64,000 nucleotides of DNA from contig OY754973.1 in assembly GCA_963576475.1 (NCBI GenBank), positions 12,832,253 to 12,896,252 of the forward strand, written 5' to 3'. The translations under genes and the position numbers were made by a program. Numbering within the stretch: the first letter of the stretch is position 1; each line of letters opens with the position of its first letter. A model generated the notes under the pieces. The model was not told the DNA's origin. It did not search any database and saw only the letters and a program-made list of their open reading frames with translations. Source of the DNA: Molanna angustata. Lineage: Eukaryota > Arthropoda > Insecta > Trichoptera > Molannidae. Shown here piece by piece: positions 50,011-61,805 of this stretch.

Positions 50011-51321
50011 TATATATATATGTTGTGAGGATGTAAGTTAATTTAAATAAATTCTGCCCCTAGTTTGGGCTGTCATTGTGAGTGTATAGGTGATTTTAAA
50101 GAAGTTAAATGAGAAAAGAACTTACTCCTCCACCGTCTAACTACAGTAGCAAAGCAAAGAGACTCAAAATATTAAAGAAAATTATAATATTGACAAGTAA
50201 ATTACCCTCAGGGCGTGTATTTCTTAATTGTTGAATTAAAAGACAAATAACAAGAGTGAAAATTAAGATCAAGTTGAAGGTGGGAAATAATCCTGTGCTA
50301 TGAGGACAACATGAGTAAAAGACATGAATTTGGTTTAGACTTTAATAACGTCGATCAAGTGGAGAGATCATGATATACACATATAAACCAGATTATCATT
50401 ACATCCTATACAGTTTGAAATATAAAAATTCAATTAAAATCATTAAAGATTTTACATTAAATATCAAGCAGACAGTATCAAGAAGAAAATTTAACAAAAT
50501 GAAGTGCCGAAGCGACGTTCATGTGAAGCGATGAATCCTATTAACATTTTTTGTTTCATTGATTATATGACAGGCAAGAGAAGCATCCTTCTTTCATTGT
50601 GAGAAATGGTCAGCAAATAGAATTTAAGTAGATTGTGTTCCATATATATATGTAGTAGGTATAAAATACCACGTGAGATACATTATTTGTCGACATAAAC
50701 TCGACGTTGAATATCTGTCCAAATGGTCGACGATGTGGACAGCATCGTCCAAAGTGATGGTTTTTACATCATGAATTCAAACAAAAAATAAAATTATTCA
50801 AAACGAAGGAGGTTATAAAGATGGTTATAAAGAAGGGATTTATGAGATCCTGAAATGTTCGATAACGATTAGGGACAACTCACGCCAGTTGATAAATTAA
50901 ATATTTCAATACAATTTTACCCTTCTTTATTTATTTATGAATTTAAATTTTTAATCTGACTCCTTTGAGCCAGGAATAATTCGTGTGGTGAGCCATGCTA
51001 CACCTCCGCCGGCCAGAATAGAAAAGGAAGATGGCTGACCTCGACGGATAGATATCGCGCGTCACGTCCATCGACTACAAAAAGTTGGACGGAACACGGC
51101 TATCATTGACAATAAATTAATTGTTTAAAGGACTTCATGTGAATTCAATATAATAATGTCCAATAACATTACATTGTATAGAAGTATGTATTAAAGGATT
51201 TTTTTTGAAGCATCTCAATAGAAATGTAGTAAAAGAAATTGTAAATGAAATCAAGGAAAACACATTCGTACAGGGCTTCAAGCTTTGCCTTCCTAATTAT
51301 AATTACACATTGATATAGAAT
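50011..51321 (+). other. slo intron, probably decayed repeat
   Basis: Less AT-rich than neighbouring introns. The stretch 50980-51110 (CCATGCTACACCTCCGCCGG and TCGCGCGTCACGTCCATCG) looks like part of a retroelement, but I cannot assign a family. Confidence 0.4.
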
Positions 51322-51357
51322 AGATCTTGGGGTCTTTATACTAAGACCCCAAGATCT
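51322..51357. repeat. perfect 15-bp hairpin in slo intron
   Basis: AGATCTTGGGGTCTT at 51322-51336 and AAGACCCCAAGATCT at 51343-51357 are exact reverse complements with a 6-nt loop. They lie 425 nt upstream of the pore exon. Confidence 0.9.
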
Positions 51358-51399
51358 GGGAGGCATTTCAATCTGCAAAATATGGGACTTTATTCAAGA

Positions 51400-51512
51400 A
51401 ACCGGATTGCTGTTGAAGTGACATCCCCCTAAGGGAGGCATAATAAATCAACCTATGGTCGCGGTGCAGGGGCGTTTTGGACCCACTCCTAATAAATAAT
51501 AATAATTGATAT
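51400..51512 (+). repeat. LINE-type 3' tail in slo intron
   Basis: GGTCGCGGTGCAGGGGCGTT + TTGGACCCACTCC ends in TAATAAATAATAATAATTG, in the style of a moth LINE tail with short A-rich repeats. Confidence 0.45.
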
Positions 51513-51781
51513 AGAATAACAAGCCGATAGTTGAAGTTTTACACAATAATTTTATTAACTAGTTTAGTAAATTAGAGAATTATTTTCATGAATGTTTTGT
51601 TTTTATATTTATTTACATGTAGGTATATTATTTTACAACAAAATTATATTTAAAGATATACCTACGTAAACAATACCTACTTCAATTCTATTGGGCATCC
51701 AAAAATAAATTATTTCAAATTGTATACATGCCATTAAGAAAACTGTAAAAAATATTTACCTTATGTATTTTTTTACTTCAG

Positions 51782-51949
51782 TTGGAGAATTCCGGGGATC
51801 CCATGGATTTCAGCAATCCTCAACAGCTCTCATATTGGACTTGCGTGTATTTCCTCATTGTAACTATGTCTACAGTGGGGTATGGTGATGTTTATTGCCA
51901 AACCGTTCTTGGCAGAACTTTCTTGGTATTTTTCCTTCTAGTTGGCTTG
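51782..51949 (+). CDS. slo: slo exon: pore loop, selectivity filter, first half of S6
   Basis: This 168-nt exon, 56 codons in phase 0, starts [10 protein letters not shown] (turret) and runs through the pore helix [13 protein letters not shown] to the K+ selectivity filter TVGYGD at exon residues 31-36. It continues [20 protein letters not shown], the first half of S6. The filter is intact, so the allele looks functional here. The acceptor is TTACTTCAG and the donor is GTAAGT at 51950. The exon stops in the middle of S6, and the rest of that helix is supplied by one of three alternative exons downstream. Confidence 0.97.
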
Positions 51950-52921
51950 GTAAGTTTCAAATTTGATTAAATACTACTTTTGAATTGTTATAGGTATCAG
52001 TTTATGTGGCAATGTTTGTGAAGATATTGAATGTTGACTTTAGTTTTAATAATTTACTTTTTGTTCAGTTATCTCCAATACCTGGGTATTATTTTTAATT
52101 GCGGTTTTAAACATTTTTTTATCCATATAAAAGTTGGGCGCAGTGTGATTTAAATGTCCTGTTATTTTGCCTTTTACTGTTTTAGGTGTTTTAATTTTAT
52201 TTTTATGCATGATTGGAATATTGTGAATGTATAACTATGTACCTATTTATCAAAGGATATTTTATTTAGGTATGGATTCTTATTTTGTCAACATTAATTT
52301 AATCTAAAAACACAATTTTGTATATTGACATACTTTGTTGGTTAGATCATAATTTTTTTCAAATTATTGTGTTTTTATTGCTATTACATCGCTGCATCGT
52401 AAAGTTTTTTTGATGAATTCATAAATCTTAGTTAATTTATTTCTTTGTATTTATAGCAAGAAGATAATATGATATTGAAACTTTTTTTAAATATACTTCA
52501 TTAGAGAAACAAATTGTACCATCATTAACAAAAATATAAGTAATTGGTGCGTTATTAAATAAGTTTTTATCACTTTACATTTTGCCATACATAAAAAATA
52601 AATTAGCTTTTTTTTTAAAAACATGAATGAGTAATTGTTGATGAGCAAATGGATGCACGATGGCTAATAATATGTAACTATACTCAAAATTGTTTGTTAA
52701 CTGAAAGCATTATTGATAATTTATTAAATATGTTTGAGAGCTTGCATATTTTTTTGAAATAACTTGTCACTGACAATAGTTCAAATAAAATTTTGATAGA
52801 ACTATGGTCAACATTCATGCTCTATAGCAATCGATGTGTTATTTTTTTGCCGCTTTTCAGATATTCTGAATTATCAAATGAATTATATTAATCAAACCAC
52901 AAAAGTGAACAAAAATTTATT
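51950..52921 (+). other. slo intron, nothing recognised
   Basis: AT-rich intron after the pore exon; no further exon seen. Confidence 0.6.
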
Positions 52922-53026
52922 CTTTGAACTCTAGGAGAAATAAGATAATATTCATAAATACATACTTCTATTTATGCTTTGAACTCTAGGAGAAATAAGA
53001 AAATATTCATAAATACTTCTATTTTT
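52922..53026. repeat. about 52-bp tandem duplication in slo intron
   Basis: CTTTGAACTCTAGGAGAAAT and the following AAGATAATATTCATAAATAC are repeated directly (52922-52976 and 52977-53026) with small differences. Confidence 0.85.
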
Positions 53027-54144
53027 TTTATTAGATAAGACATCTTATTGACAGATATATTATTTTTAAATTGCCACATATTATTTAAATGTTGTTAATG
53101 AATAATAAATAAATAAGATGCAATTGTGTGCTATATTTGAATATGTATTTTATAAGTACATAAATATATTATGGTATAATATAGTGTATATATCCATTAT
53201 GAGAGAAATGTATAGTCGGCAATGTGAGCATTGCCCCCTCCCTCGCCCCACGCCCGCCTGCCCCCTAGGGTAGGGTAACTCGGCCCGGTAAAGCAGGATA
53301 GTTCGGAGAAGTGAGTCAGATAGGTTCCTCGCACTTGTTTACACATTTCATCAAACATTACACATACATAATAGAAATCATTACCTACATTACTTGGGTA
53401 ACTTGGGACACTTACATTATATTTTTGTTGTGTTGTTCTTTATTATGACATTTTTGTTTAGTTCTTTTATTTAGTTTTTTTTCCTTTAACACATAATTTT
53501 CACTTTTTTTATAGTATTAATAAGATAGTGTTATGATCCAGGGTACCCTATCATCTTAATGGCTGTAAAACACAGGAATTTGACGGTTTTGTAGTAGCGC
53601 ATGGGAAAAATAAATTTTGTTGTTAGAAAAAATATTGACAAGTACGCAGTGCGTGTTTTATATAAAATAATTTTTATAACAAAAAAAAGAAAAAGCTACC
53701 ATGCGTTACTACAGATTTGTTCTAAAATGACGAACCAATATATTCCTTGCTCACAGTTATGAATTTACAGCTTCTTATTTACATAGTAGATATATCTCTC
53801 CATGCATGCACATTTCCTCTAGTGATGTATTTTTGTTTTGTTTTGCAACATTTTTGCTTGCTTTGCTTTTGTTTATCGAAATTTTAACATTCCTTGCCAG
53901 ATTTATCAATATAATTTTTCTTTACTAGTAGACGAGCAGCATTCTTTCAATTGTGACGCTGATCTTTGTGAATATAACTTACATTAATTTACCAATGGTG
54001 TTATCACAAATGTATCACTTTGTTAGTTGAATTATCAATACATGTATTTATTAATCTAAAAAAGAGTTTAGATAATGTATATTATAAAGTGTCGGTGATG
54101 GTTCAGTGTAAAGTGATAAATGCTAACACCATTGTCTATTACAG
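53027..54144 (+). other. slo intron before alternative exon a
   Basis: Mostly AT-rich. A short GC-rich island at about 53215-53330 (CCCCCTCCCTCGCCCCACGC, then AACTCGGCCCGGTAAAGC) stands out. No exon is recognised in it. Confidence 0.5.
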
Positions 54145-54236
54145 GCAATGTTTGCCAGTAGCATCCCAGAGATTATAGAGCTGGTAGGCAGTAGGTCCAA
54201 GTACGGTGGCGAGCTGAAGCGTGAACATGGAAAGAG
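54145..54236 (+). CDS. slo: slo alternative exon a: distal S6 and RCK linker
   Basis: First of three interchangeable 92-nt exons. It reads AMFASSIPEIIELVGSRSKY then GGELKREHGK plus two bases that form Arg with the next exon. It supplies the cytoplasmic half of the pore-lining S6 helix and the S6-RCK1 linker. A serine sits where exon b has Trp and exon c has Cys. The acceptor is CTATTACAG, with a branch-like CTAAC at 54123-54127. The donor GTACTC departs from GTRAGT at three of the last four bases, which suggests regulated use. Mutually exclusive use is inferred from equal length, homology and phase. Confidence 0.93.
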
Positions 54237-56400
54237 GTACTCAAAGTTGATCTTAGCACCATCAGGGAAATCACGGCATTACATTTTATCTCTCCACAAA
54301 TATGTATTGCGATACTGTTCTCAATACTCTTATTTGAATTTCCTGTTCAATTTGTCATAACAAATTGTAGATGTTATAAAATAACTTGTTGTCAAAATGT
54401 AGTGTCATAATTTTCCTAATGTATTCCAATATATATGGTAATTGCTGATCAACTATTGGCATCAGTGACGTCAGATGTATTGTGTTCTCTACTCGCCCGT
54501 ACATCATAGTATTGTATTACATTTGTATTACAATACTGATGCGGGTGTTCTATCAGATAAACTCTATTTTCTCCCTTTATTATTCATATTTATTTATATA
54601 TATGATATATAACCCAATGTTATATTATATTAAACCCTTTGAGTCGACAATATATTATTATATAATGCACCTTTCTGTCGTAAGCTTCTTTAGTAAAGCC
54701 AATTTAGCAAGCTTCTTTACACTTCAGTTCAAATTACAAAAAAAATTGTACACAATTTCATCTTACTAACACCTACCAACTTGAAATTGTTTTAATTATA
54801 TCAAAGTTTACTAATGCTTTTTATGTGCATGCACATAAATGTTTCATTTAGATTTTGTATTAATACTCATTTCAATGTTAATGACAATATATACATATAT
54901 TTATATATCTATCTATATTACCACCCAGATTCATTTATGAAGGATGTGTCACAATGTATGTTGAAATATTCTTGTTATACATACCTATTTTAGATTTGTT
55001 TCAATGAATCTGTTTTTTTTTTCATTTGTTGTAATTAAATGGGGCCCTTCGTAGTATTTTACTTCTTTATTATTCATATTTAAGAAACAAATCAAAGTAT
55101 GCTTTGATTATATTTATACCATTTATAAATTAAAAAAAAATCAATGTTGTTTTCAGCAAGAGAATTAAAAAAGGTTATAATTTTTTTATTAATGACATTG
55201 TAAATAATTAATATACGGTTTTAAGCAAATCAATATACTATTGTATTTGGTGGTGCTGGATTTAATTATATTTTTCCTATCTTCATTGTTTATGTTATTC
55301 TTCTTTCTCTTTTAGAAGTTTCTCTTTTATTCATGCATTGACAAAATTCCCCTTGGATAAAATGTCAATGTTTTTGGTATCATTGATGTTCGCTTACTTT
55401 TTTCTTATTTCTCATTCTTTTTTCACTGCAAACTATAAACAGTGTACAATTTGTATCATTCTGTAATAATTTTATTTTCCTCGTGATTGAACTATTGTTT
55501 GTATAACTTGAATTTCGTAACTGCTTCTGGGTGTGAATATATCTGCATGAATTATGTATGTCCTTTGTGTGAATGTGTACAAAATGCGAGGCTGTGTGCT
55601 TGAACTCATATGTTTTTGTAAAATCTACAAAAACATTCTATAATACGGTTAAACCTCAATATAACCATTTGTTCCAATAAGATGTATTTTCCATGTTTTT
55701 CAAGGAAAATATAATATTCAAAGCGCATTATTTACAAGCATATACCGTTGTATGTGAAATACTTAGATTTCGACTATTAAAACATACCGAATCGTTGATA
55801 ATACTAAAATGCATTATTAATTTTGAAATAACTGTAAAAGTTGTTGTAATTGGTTATTTTGTGGTTACACTGTATGTCGACTTAATTATGTATTATCTAT
55901 TTATTATCATTTACCAGTTTGTAATTTTTAATTCGGTATGACTAAATTTTCTTTTGTTTTCTTACACTGGAACATTATTATCATAACGTAAGAACCTACG
56001 GTGACTCACTACAGCCAAACATATCATGCTCATTGCCACACAGCCTTGTAGTTAACTTAAAGCTACGCAAAATATATTGTTTTTGATAGTAAAGAGCATA
56101 GTTTGAATAATGCGCATTGTTTATAATTACATAAAATAAAAAGTAATATATTATATTAATAATTAAACGAAGGTTTGCAATATAACGGGTAGTTTAGTGG
56201 CTATATTGCGCAGTAATATTGCTGAAAGGTGGCGAGCCATTTACACATATATATATATATTATATATAAATAGTATGTTGTAGTGTTAGCGTGGGCGGGT
56301 ACCTACCGGGTAGGCGAGTGCACAATGGTGTAGTGTAGGGTTAGGCTGAATGCTCGTTGAGTAAGCAGATGATTGAGTACAGTGGGTGGTGTGGTGGTAG
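54237..56400 (+). other. intron between slo alternative exons a and b
   Basis: 2164 nt, AT-rich until about 56280, where a G/T-rich stretch leads into exon b. It contains a perfect 11-bp inverted repeat ATGTTTTTGTA/TACAAAAACAT at about 55610-55636. No other alternative exon is seen. Confidence 0.6.
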
Positions 56401-56492
56401 GCTGTGTTCGCCAGCTGGATCCCCGAGATCACGGAACTGGCGGCCCAGCGCAACAAGTATGGCGGGAAGTACTCCAAGGATATACGCCGCAG
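56401..56492 (+). CDS. slo: slo alternative exon b: distal S6 and RCK linker
   Basis: Second 92-nt version. It reads AVFASWIPEITELAAQRNKY then GGKYSKDIRR plus two bases of an Arg codon. It is the most divergent of the three: Trp at position 6, Thr at position 11, and AAQ in place of VGS or IGT. It is visibly richer in G and C than its surroundings. Both splice sites look weak: the 40 nt before the TAG acceptor are G/T/A-rich with no polypyrimidine tract, and the donor is GTACCG. Conserved length, phase and the FAS-IPEI-KYGG frame argue that it is a real exon. Confidence 0.9.
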
Positions 56493-57487
56493 GTACCGCC
56501 CCCGCGCCCCTTCTACTGACACATCCATCCTCACCGTTGGGCAGCGAGCCTCACCATTGCCCGCTGCCCAATGACTCACATCCACTTTACTAATCATTTA
56601 TTATATATATCTCATTTTTATATAAATATATATATATAACAAGAGTTGATTGAATTGAATGCAGAGTTTGTTTTTACAGTTACTTATTACCTTTTTACTA
56701 GTGTTGGTTTCTTGGTGCCATGGCGCATGCTCAGTAAGGACTAGACTGTCGGTCTGTATGCCCCTCTCCTGTTGGTCATTTTTGTGCATCGCTCTCAGAC
56801 CGACGCGGAGCGGCATACACTCGGACACACACATTTACTTTTCCGATTTACATATATTTTTATACAATCGGTTTACACGCTTCATTGATACTCTTGTATT
56901 TAACTTATCTAGTTACGGTGAAGTTATTTCTTTTGACAAAATACTGTAATGTTGTAAATGAGTAGTTCTGGCGTTTATTTCGTATGTTTTGCTTGCACAC
57001 GATGCCTTGCTGCTGCCACGCTGTAGCGCTAGTTCCAGCACCACCATGTCCCAAGAAACACACACAGCCAGTGCCGCCCGTTCTGAACCCCTTTCCCCTG
57101 CCCCACCCCCCTGCTTCACATATTCACCTACCTACCTAACTACCTACATTATATAATATAATGCTTTATTGTCTCTATCTAACGCTCTCTTGTCATGTCA
57201 TGTCATGTCTTTAACATGAAAGATCTTTGAGAGAATGATACCAACAATTCATGTTATCAGGACACATATACCTACCTACCGAGATATATAATTATAATGG
57301 GATAAGCAACAATAATGGTGTTGTTTTAACATGTATATTTAATTGAGTTAATAAATGTTGTACATATAGTGTTTTAATATAATATTCTAATATAGTTAAG
57401 ATGGCTAGGATGGAACTCACCTAATAACTGTGACCTTATCTGATGAATGACGCAATGTGTATGTCTTGTTTGTCTGCCGGCGTGTAG
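56493..57487 (+). other. intron between slo alternative exons b and c
   Basis: 995 nt, with less AT-biased parts at 56500-56580, 56700-56830 and 57000-57125. Complementary words TCGGTCT/AGACCGA and GTATGCC/GGCATAC lie at about 56749-56763 and 56797-56819. Intronic RNA structure is possible but not shown. Confidence 0.5.
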
Positions 57488-57579
57488 GCGATATTTGCCA
57501 GTTGTATCCCTGAGATAATTGACTTGATCGGGACTAGACCCAAGTATGGCGGCACACTGAAGAACGAGAGGGGACGCAG
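57488..57579 (+). CDS. slo: slo alternative exon c: distal S6 and RCK linker (canonical-like)
   Basis: Third 92-nt version. It reads [20 protein letters not shown] then [10 protein letters not shown] plus two bases of Arg. This is almost the same as the common Drosophila Slo sequence at this place, so it is probably the ancestral default. Its donor GTGAGA is the best of the three, and the acceptor lies in TTGTTTGTCTG...GTGTAG. It lies 995 nt after exon b and is followed by a 4025-nt intron. Confidence 0.95.
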
Positions 57580-60500
57580 GTGAGATCCATCTTCTCGGGA
57601 CATCTGCTATCCTACTACTGTTTGTGTTTCGTGTTGTGACAACTATCATCCTTCCTCTTATTCTCTCTATTTCTTCCTAGCACGCTTCTTTGTCAACACC
57701 TTGTTTAACAAAACAAAAGAGGAATTAATCCTTTATATTGCATAAACAATCAATTTGTGAAAGACAATATACCTAGTGAAATTGTTTATTGAATGTTCAT
57801 AAATGGTGTTTTATCGGAAGATTTAGTGTTGTGATTGTACCTAATTTAGGTGATTTTTTTTAGTTGACTTTGGAGGATGTTGTATCTTTGGAATGATCTT
57901 TCCGTGTGTAATGTAACAACATTCTTAGTGTATTTAGTAGATAAATGTACATTTGACTTGACATAATATATATATATATATATATATACTTACATAGGTT
58001 TTTATTGTATTTTTTTATACAAAATATATATATTATATATTTGATTAAAGTGTAATAGTCACTAACAATTTTGAGTAGATTGATCCATATAAGTGTAAAA
58101 CGGTTGTCTGCCAAACCTGCACGTTGTATTTTATCCATTTAATATAATCCCTTTTGCCATTCATTGTCTTTCATTGAAATTAATAACCAACTAGTTGATA
58201 AATATCTAAGAAACTTGTATAGAGCGTGGCAAGGCTGTGTGCATTTAGGACATGATACATTCATTTTATAGTTCGGCTGTAGATATTTTATTCAAATGTA
58301 ATACAATACACTAAAATACAAACAATTTAGAGTTTAAGTCGTAGGTTCATTGCGTTGACAATAGTTATGGAGTATGGTGGATGGTGTTTGGTGTTACCGT
58401 GTTTCTGATCCCCGGTATTTACCAGATTTCAACCATTACTAATATCTAGGCCAACTCCAGTATATTTCATCTAAAGGTTGTTAACATTTTCATATCATTA
58501 TGTCATACAATAATATTCATTTTTATTGATTTCTTTATAGATTTTATATTAATTAGCCAGCTGAATAGTTTGCATGGCAGCTGTTTGCACGCCCTATGAG
58601 TTTGTACCAACTACCCACTATTTAAGTATTTGGTAACATTTTATTTTTAGAACTAGATGTACTACTATTATATAAGTAGTTTGGTATTTCTTGAACCATT
58701 TCAACTTTCTAAAGTTATTGATTCCTTGTAAACCTATGTTGCATATTTATCTTGTTACTTTTTGCAGCAAAATGCTCTGTGTTTTACATAATATAAGACA
58801 TATTAAAATTTTATTTTTCATTATTTCAATAAATTGTGTTCCTCATAAAATTCAAATGACTTTCTTTTATATAATTTTTTATCGATAAAAACTTGGTCAC
58901 ATGTTTTTTTATTTTATAATTTAATAAGACAATGTATAATTTGCACATTCCTTATTTATGCAAGAACCAATATCTTATTATTTTAAATTTAAATTATTTA
59001 TGCAAGAAATGTACAACATGTACAATGCGCCCTTGAGGTGGATACACAAAAATGGCGCTATAGAAATTATCCATTTATTATTATTATTAATGTTAAATTA
59101 AAATTGAAACATGTTATCAATAATAATTTGTATTATTTTGGAGACTTATGGTTTAGATTTTCTCACAAATCCCTTTGAAAATTACTGTGAAACACTGTGA
59201 TCTAACCACCACATAGTAAATCTAACTAACAAAACTATGAAGTAACCAAAATTTCTTTTCTTGTATTTGTAAAAAATCATTTGTATTTTATTTTTCTGTT
59301 TATAAAAATATTGTTTTTACGGAAAATATTCATTTATTTTGGTTTTTAATTTGCAAAATAAGAAATGTGTGTTATTATTTTAACTGACTCAATTTTTTTT
59401 TTTAATATGTCTTGTTCCTCATTTTTTGTGGAGTTCTTTATAACTGAGAATTTATTTTACTGAAAATAACTTGTTTCATAAGGTTTTATTAAATATTTTG
59501 ATTTGATAGTTTATAATGATAACCATGAATTGGTTAAATCATCAGTCTGATATATCGCCATAGATATATTAAATTTAATAATTTTCTATTTAGAATTAAG
59601 TTTGTCTTGTGCATATTTTACATTTGACCTATCGTTACCTATTTCAGATATTTAAAGTAACTTTAAGTTGAATCAATTTTATATTGTTTATTTTTGATTC
59701 AATTAGTATTTTGTTATTGAAACAACGCATTTGGAGAGACTCATTTTGCTAATCTTACTTTTAATTAACTACCTGTTTTATACTATTATTTTGCAATAAC
59801 TTTGTGAAATAGTTGATAATTTTTCAGAGAGAACTCAGAGTTTTGAACAATTTAATTTATTGACATTATAATTCATAAGGATACTTTTGAGTATTGTGCT
59901 GATATGTTGAAGTCTTCTTAACATATTATGTTATTGACTGGAATATGTTATGTTTTTCATTTTATCCTTTACTTTAAATGTTGTAAACTGTCTCTAATGT
60001 TTGTATAGAGATGTGGCTTTTAATGTACACTATTGTCATTGTTGTAAGTCGTAAGATTATTTACACTCTATCTTAGATAAATATTGTAAAATCAATGAAT
60101 TGAATTACTACAAATAATGAAATATTTATGCAACATTGGTTACTATTTCTTTATTTTTGAAGCATTTTTACCGAAATTTCATTAACCATCTAAATTTATT
60201 CATAATAATTTTTATACTGATCGGATTTTGCTTCAAAGGAAAAGTTCTTATTATCATGTTTGTTGTGAATTCATTTTAACGAGACTCAGTGTCTATTATG
60301 TGGAATTGTTGGAGCTCTATAGCATATAATATTATAAGCAAATGGTATTTGAATATTTTGAAATATTTTTTTTATAATTACAACAAATTATATACTTTAT
60401 TGTTTGATAAATATGTGACAAATAATATACGAAAAGTTTTTATTTTAAAATTCTTGTATTATTCCATTAAATGTGATATATAATCAAGGGAAAAATATCA

Positions 60501-61604
60501 TTTTCGCATTAATATGATATTAAAAAATGACCCTGATAATTTATATGATTTAGAATATTGATTATACGTTTGACTAATTTCGACTGTTCATAAGCACAAT
60601 ATGCATTACTGATATTGTCATTTTTAATAATTTGTATACAATTTTTAAAATTGCAATCATAATGAAAAAAATTTAAAGCACAAAAGTATTTATTTTTGTT
60701 TTTCAAAATGCAAATATTATTTTTATAATATGGACAGAAACAAAATGAATTATCATCATTTAAATATTACGTAATACATTTTTAATATATAAATTAAATC
60801 TGAAATTATATACCTACCTATAATTTCTAGGTGCAAAAAATATGATTAATCAAATATAAATTTTTCGTGATTATTTTTATTTTTATCAATATTGAATTTA
60901 TTTATTTAAGTACCTACATAATTAGATTATCTTTTGTTAAGAGCATAATATAAAAATGATGCTTTAGAATTATCCAATAATGATATATTTAGGTATAAAT
61001 TATTTATTATACATATATAAAAAAATATTTTTTATAAATAATATTAATTTTGCGAAACGATATTCAAAATGACTCATTCTGTATTTTCATATATTTTCTC
61101 TCCTCTAACAAACTAGGTATGAATTAAAAGTATCTACTATCATCAGCTTATCAAAGCACATATCAAAAATTACCATTTCAAGTGCACATATTTTTATATG
61201 AAATTTCTTTTTTGGAAATGTCTATTTCCGCTTTTCTGCTCAGTTTTATTTTTTATTTTGTCCTCAATGCCTAGATGCCTTTTTCGAATAATTGGCTTTT
61301 CAACAAAACAAATACTTCGCGGCATTCCAATATAAATGCAGTTATATTTTCATTTGACTTTTTAAATATGAATCGCTTTCTAGCTATCCAATGATTCTTA
61401 CACATTTTATAAATAAAATATGCACTTAGATCGGATATTATTTTTATTGGCTTCCAAAATAGGCGTCGTAATTATATGATATATGTATAAAGCTCCAACA
61501 CCGCTTGCTTGTTTATTTAATGTGTTTGTGTTTGCATGCTTTTATTTGCTGCCTTTGTACCAATACCAATATAGGTACTAATACCTTTTTAAATGTTTCG
61601 CTAG
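57580..61604 (+). other. long slo intron before RCK1 exon
   Basis: 4025 nt, very AT-rich. A LINE-like tail at about 59020-59095 (GCGCCCTTGAGGTGGATACA + CAAAAATGGCGCTATAG, then ATT repeats) is the only recognised element. Open frames here are AT-driven. Confidence 0.6.
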
Positions 61605-61715
61605 GCACATTGTGGTATGTGGACACATAACATACGAGTCGGTCAGTCATTTTTTGAAAGACTTTCTCCACGAAGACAGGGAGGACGTTGATGTGGAAGT
61701 TGTATTTCTACACAG
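61605..61715 (+). CDS. slo: slo exon: start of RCK1 gating-ring domain
   Basis: This 111-nt exon completes the Arg codon left by the alternative exons (AG|G) and encodes [20 protein letters not shown] followed by [16 protein letters not shown] and a split Arg. It is the first beta-alpha-beta unit of the RCK1 Rossmann fold, which forms the upper layer of the cytoplasmic Ca2+-sensing ring. The acceptor is TTTCGCTAG and the donor is GTAATG. It is the last recognisable slo exon; the next should lie beyond 64000. A 1.26-kb palindromic insertion begins 91 nt after it. Confidence 0.96.
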
Positions 61716-61805
61716 GTAATGTCCTATTTATTTCTCATAATATTCTACCTAATTCATTTTGATATTTAATTACACAACTTTGTGGTTTATAATAATAATT
61801 ATCAA

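Larger units (their letters stand above)
46224..61715 (+). other. slo: slowpoke (BK channel) gene, internal part
   Basis: This span is the visible part of slo, the alpha subunit of the large-conductance, voltage- and Ca2+-gated K+ channel of the plasma membrane. It speeds repolarisation in neurons and muscle. Nine exons are recognisable from near-identity with the insect Slo protein. They all have AG/GT boundaries and consistent phase. Five constitutive exons are followed by one of three alternative 92-nt exons and then one RCK1 exon, giving 264 codons plus two bases, from the start of S1 to early RCK1. Intron lengths are 396, 895, 1529 and 2315 nt, then several kb around the alternative exons. 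The N-terminus with S0, and the rest of RCK1, RCK2 and the Ca2+ bowl, are not in view. Gene identity is certain; splice boundaries are inferred from phase and homology without transcript data. Confidence 0.97.
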
